Positions 7,030-8,963 of a stretch of DNA of 8,963 bases are shown piece after piece. Under the pieces are notes generated by a model. It was not told where the DNA came from. It was given only the letters and a program-made list of their open reading frames with translations, and did not search any database. Made by a program: the position numbers and the translations under genes. Within the stretch, counting starts at the first letter, position 1; each line of letters starts with the position of its first letter. The stretch is from Actinobacteria bacterium UBA2541 (GTDB lineage: Bacteria; Actinomycetota; Actinomycetes; Nanopelagicales; Nanopelagicaceae). The DNA is taken from the NCBI GenBank assembly GCA_002340925.1, contig DDMR01000065.1, positions 2,599 to 11,561 on the forward strand, in the 5' to 3' direction.

Positions 7030-7584
7030 TTTAGTCTCAGCAATTCTGGCTTTTACTATCGCTTGCAATAACTTCTCATCAACATCCCAATCATTCGGAA
7101 CGCTAATTGTCTTTTTCTTTACATCCAGGTCCTCCATCTTGGGCCTAAATTGCTCCAAAACATCTTGGCTCCAGGGGGCGAATGAGATGTGGTTCTTGGC
7201 GGTAGAAAGGCCAAAAATATAGTGATCACCAAGTTTTAGCATTGGTTGATTCCAGGCTATAACAAGTTCAAGATTAGGAAATTTCGAGGTTATAGCTTTG
7301 ATGATCGCCCGAACTTTTGTGGCCTGCTTTGGATCTAAAGTCTTAAAGTATTGGGCAGGTGTTTCATATCGTTTAGAAGATTCTGATCCACGGGAATACA
7401 TAACCAGGGCATTTGCATGAGCTTGCGAGAAACCATAATTTTCGCGTAGGTGAGCTATCTGCTCTGGATATTTCTTTCCCTCAAGCTTTGCCATAACCTT
7501 TAACCAATATGACATCTTCTCGCCATACTTCTTTTCGATGGCAGGGAAGTGAGACTCGCGGCTTGAATCTTTTGGTGTTGCCAT
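7027..7584 (-). CDS. DUF4287 and DUF1801 (YdhG-like) domain protein of unknown function
   Basis: A 185-residue soluble protein with two small domains. Residues about 11-65 (HFPAIEKKYGEK, then NYGFSQAHANALVMYSRG) resemble DUF4287, a short helical domain. Residues about 85-182 resemble DUF1801/YdhG, with an alpha/beta core containing ITSKFPNLELVIAWNQPMLKLGDHYIFGLSTAKNHISFAPW (written here as ITSKFPNLE at 98-106, IAWNQPML at 109-116, ISFAPWSQ at 133-140). YdhG relatives are sometimes annotated as intracellular iron chaperones, but the function is not established. No signal peptide or membrane segment is seen. The ATG has no Shine-Dalgarno sequence and lies 20 bases after the parC stop on the same strand, so it is probably co-transcribed and perhaps translationally coupled with parC. 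Both halves of the family match hold, and the ATG sits right before the family's usual start. Confidence 0.85.
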   Translation of the reverse strand: MATPKDSSRESHFPAIEKKYGEKMSYWLKVMAKLEGKKYPEQIAHLRENYGFSQAHANALVMYSRGSESSKRYETPAQYFKTLDPKQATKVRAIIKAITSKFPNLELVIAWNQPMLKLGDHYIFGLSTAKNHISFAPWSQDVLEQFRPKMEDLDVKKKTISVPNDWDVDEKLLQAIVKARIAETK

Positions 7585-7592
7585 GGCCGAAG

Positions 7593-7614
7593 TTTAAGCG
7601 ATATTTAAGCGATA
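7593..7614. repeat. 11-bp perfect tandem duplication over the parC stop codon
   Basis: TTTAAGCGATA occurs twice in direct succession (7593-7603 and 7604-7614). One copy holds the last codons and stop of parC; the other fills most of the gap to the downstream ATG. Removing one copy would leave the parC stop intact and shorten the gap from 20 to 9 bases, so it reads as a recent slippage duplication. Confidence 0.95.
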
Positions 7615-8963
7615 CGGGTGCGGCGTGGTGTTGCAAAGTTCTTTGAAACTTCATCAAGCTCGAGCGAAACCTGGGCTTTGATTGCTTCTTCAGATGCAAG
7701 TAGCGCCTTTAACTTTGTCACAATCGCCTTAAGATCTTTCTGCTCTGTTTCTAGTTCTAGCTTGCTCAACTTAGTTAAGCGACGAAGTGGCATGTCCAAA
7801 ATGTAGGTAGCTTGTTCGTCCGATAACTTGTAAGCCTTGATAAGTGCAGCCTTTGCTTCTGGCGCATCTTGCGCCGCACGAATTAATTTAATTACCTTAT
7901 CGATATCGATAATTGCCTTAAGAAGTCCATCAACTAAGTTCAAGCGGCTCTCAGCTTTAGCCTTACGGAATTCAGATCTGCGGCGAATAACTTCGATTCG
8001 GTGATCAATGAAGACTTGTAGAAGCTCTTTAAGTCCAAGGGTTAGTGGCTTTCCGCCAACAAGTGCCACGGCATTAACAGAGAATTGATCTTCCATCGGA
8101 GTTAACTTAAAGAGATTTGCGAGAACATCTTCAGGTTCAAAGCCATTCTTAAGTTCGACTACAACCTTGGTGCCCTGCTGGCCATCAGATAAATCTACGA
8201 TGTCAGATATGCCCTGAATCTTCTTGGCTTTAACTAGATCAGCAATCTTTTCAACGATCTTCTCTGGGCCAATGTTGTAAGGAAGTTCAGTTATTACTAA
8301 TCCCTGTTTTCTGGCTGTTACTTTCTCGATTGCGACAGTTGCGCGAACTTTAAATGAACCACGGCCAGATTCGTAGGCTTCGGCTAGGCCTTCTTTGCCG
8401 ACGATTTCGCCGCCAGTTGGAAAATCTGGGGCAGGAACAAACTTCATCAAGGCTTTCAAAGTCGCCTTTGGGTTTTCGATCAAATGCTTTGTTGCCGCAA
8501 TTACTTCACCGAGATTGTGGGGAGCCATGTTTGTGGCCATACCAACGGCAATTCCAGTCGCACCATTTACGAGCAAGTTTGGAAATGCTGCGGGGAGAAC
8601 CTGGGGCTCCAATAATTGGCCGTCGTAGTTTGATCCAAAATCAACAGTGTTTTCATCAGACTCATCGACCATCGCCATTGCTGCTGGTGCCAAACGAGAT
8701 TCTGTGTAACGCATTGCAGCTGGGCCGGCATCTAGTGAACCAAAGTTTCCGTGACCATCAATTAGTGGAAGGCGCATTGAGAAACTTTGTGCCATACGAA
8801 CCATGGCATCGTAAATCGCACCATCTCCGTGCGGATGCAACTTACCCATAACTTCACCAACAGCGCGAGCACACTTAACATGGCCTTTATCTGGGCGAAG
8901 TCCCATATCTGACATCTGATGCAAGATGCGACGTTGCACTGGTTTCAAACCATCACGAGCATC
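7605..8963 (-). CDS. parC: Type IIA DNA topoisomerase breakage-reunion subunit (topoisomerase IV subunit A), 5' end outside window, lacking the C-terminal domain
   Basis: 452 codons of a GyrA/ParC-family gene that enters from the right edge. It reads from the window edge as [14 protein letters not shown], a block found near residue 36 in E. coli GyrA, so only some 35-40 N-terminal residues are missing. Numbered from that Asp, the winged-helix region holds [10 protein letters not shown] (43-52), with Gly48 at the E. coli Ser83 position and Asp52 at Asp87. The catalytic Tyr86 sits in [12 protein letters not shown] with its Arg85 neighbour. The tower follows, with [17 protein letters not shown], then a long coiled coil with [11 protein letters not shown] and a return helix ending [10 protein letters not shown]. 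The frame stops there with TAA. GyrA and most ParC proteins continue for about 300 residues as a beta-pinwheel, which is absent here. The likely partner is the nearby ParE. A full-length protein would be about 490 residues. Confidence 0.93.
   Translation of the reverse strand, partial: DARDGLKPVQRRILHQMSDMGLRPDKGHVKCARAVGEVMGKLHPHGDGAIYDAMVRMAQSFSMRLPLIDGHGNFGSLDAGPAAMRYTESRLAPAAMAMVDESDENTVDFGSNYDGQLLEPQVLPAAFPNLLVNGATGIAVGMATNMAPHNLGEVIAATKHLIENPKATLKALMKFVPAPDFPTGGEIVGKEGLAEAYESGRGSFKVRATVAIEKVTARKQGLVITELPYNIGPEKIVEKIADLVKAKKIQGISDIVDLSDGQQGTKVVVELKNGFEPEDVLANLFKLTPMEDQFSVNAVALVGGKPLTLGLKELLQVFIDHRIEVIRRRSEFRKAKAESRLNLVDGLLKAIIDIDKVIKLIRAAQDAPEAKAALIKAYKLSDEQATYILDMPLRRLTKLSKLELETEQKDLKAIVTKLKALLASEEAIKAQVSLELDEVSKNFATPRRTRIA

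Noticed and set aside
7027..7604. Hidden frameshifted remnant of the ParC C-terminal domain downstream of its stop
   Set aside because: The whole interval is taken by an intact unrelated gene in the same direction, and parE follows on the other strand; no pinwheel-like repeats are seen.
8354..8851. A 165-codon open frame on the + strand, opposite parC
   Set aside because: It lies wholly inside the strongly conserved parC coding sequence, has low-complexity Arg/Leu/Gln-rich content and no family resemblance; it is a shadow frame.
1..8963. A novel defence, mobile or secretion system
   Set aside because: Apart from two small proteins of unknown function, all genes are recognisable housekeeping families in an expected actinobacterial context; there are no transposases, integrases, phage genes or CRISPR-like repeats.

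Overview
The window looks like a core-genome segment of a moderately low-GC actinobacterium. Three things point there: a SAM-IV riboswitch, which is known mainly from Actinomycetota; a primary sigma factor with the long Lys/Ala-rich N-terminus of actinobacterial SigA/HrdB; and the order sigA, small CxxC protein (DUF7455 type), parE, with parC nearby, as in Streptomyces. The AT-rich codon use and tight spacing would suit a streamlined freshwater lineage such as acI/Nanopelagicales, but that placement is inference.

Layout. Bases 3-224 (+) are the C-terminal end of a glutamine-dependent NAD+ synthetase (nadE). Next come a promoter (about 247-275), a SAM-IV riboswitch (283-395) and a likely translational expression platform (392-434). 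These precede metY (440-1759, +) and metX (1781-2890, +). A promoter with a perfect TATAAT leads into the primary sigma factor rpoD/sigA (3015-4490, +). A small zinc-finger-like protein follows on the opposite strand (4507-4728, -). A divergent intergenic region separates it from parE (4902-7022, +). parE converges on a minus-strand pair: parC (7605-8963, running off the right edge) and, 20 bases downstream of it, a DUF4287/DUF1801-like gene (7027-7584).

How the genes work together. MetX activates homoserine by O-acylation and MetY replaces the acyl group with sulfide to give homocysteine, so the SAM riboswitch forms an end-product feedback loop on methionine/SAM synthesis. ParE and ParC would form the second type IIA topoisomerase (topo IV type). 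RpoD is the housekeeping sigma factor.

The clearest oddity is ParC. Its reading frame stops exactly where the N-terminal breakage-reunion/coiled-coil part ends, and another gene follows after 20 bases, so the C-terminal beta-pinwheel is absent. Other points are a readable switching model for the SAM-IV leader, an 11-bp tandem duplication over the parC stop codon, and a repeated motif in the RpoD N-terminus. I see no mobile elements, CRISPR arrays, tRNAs, rRNAs or phage genes, and no wholly new multi-gene system.
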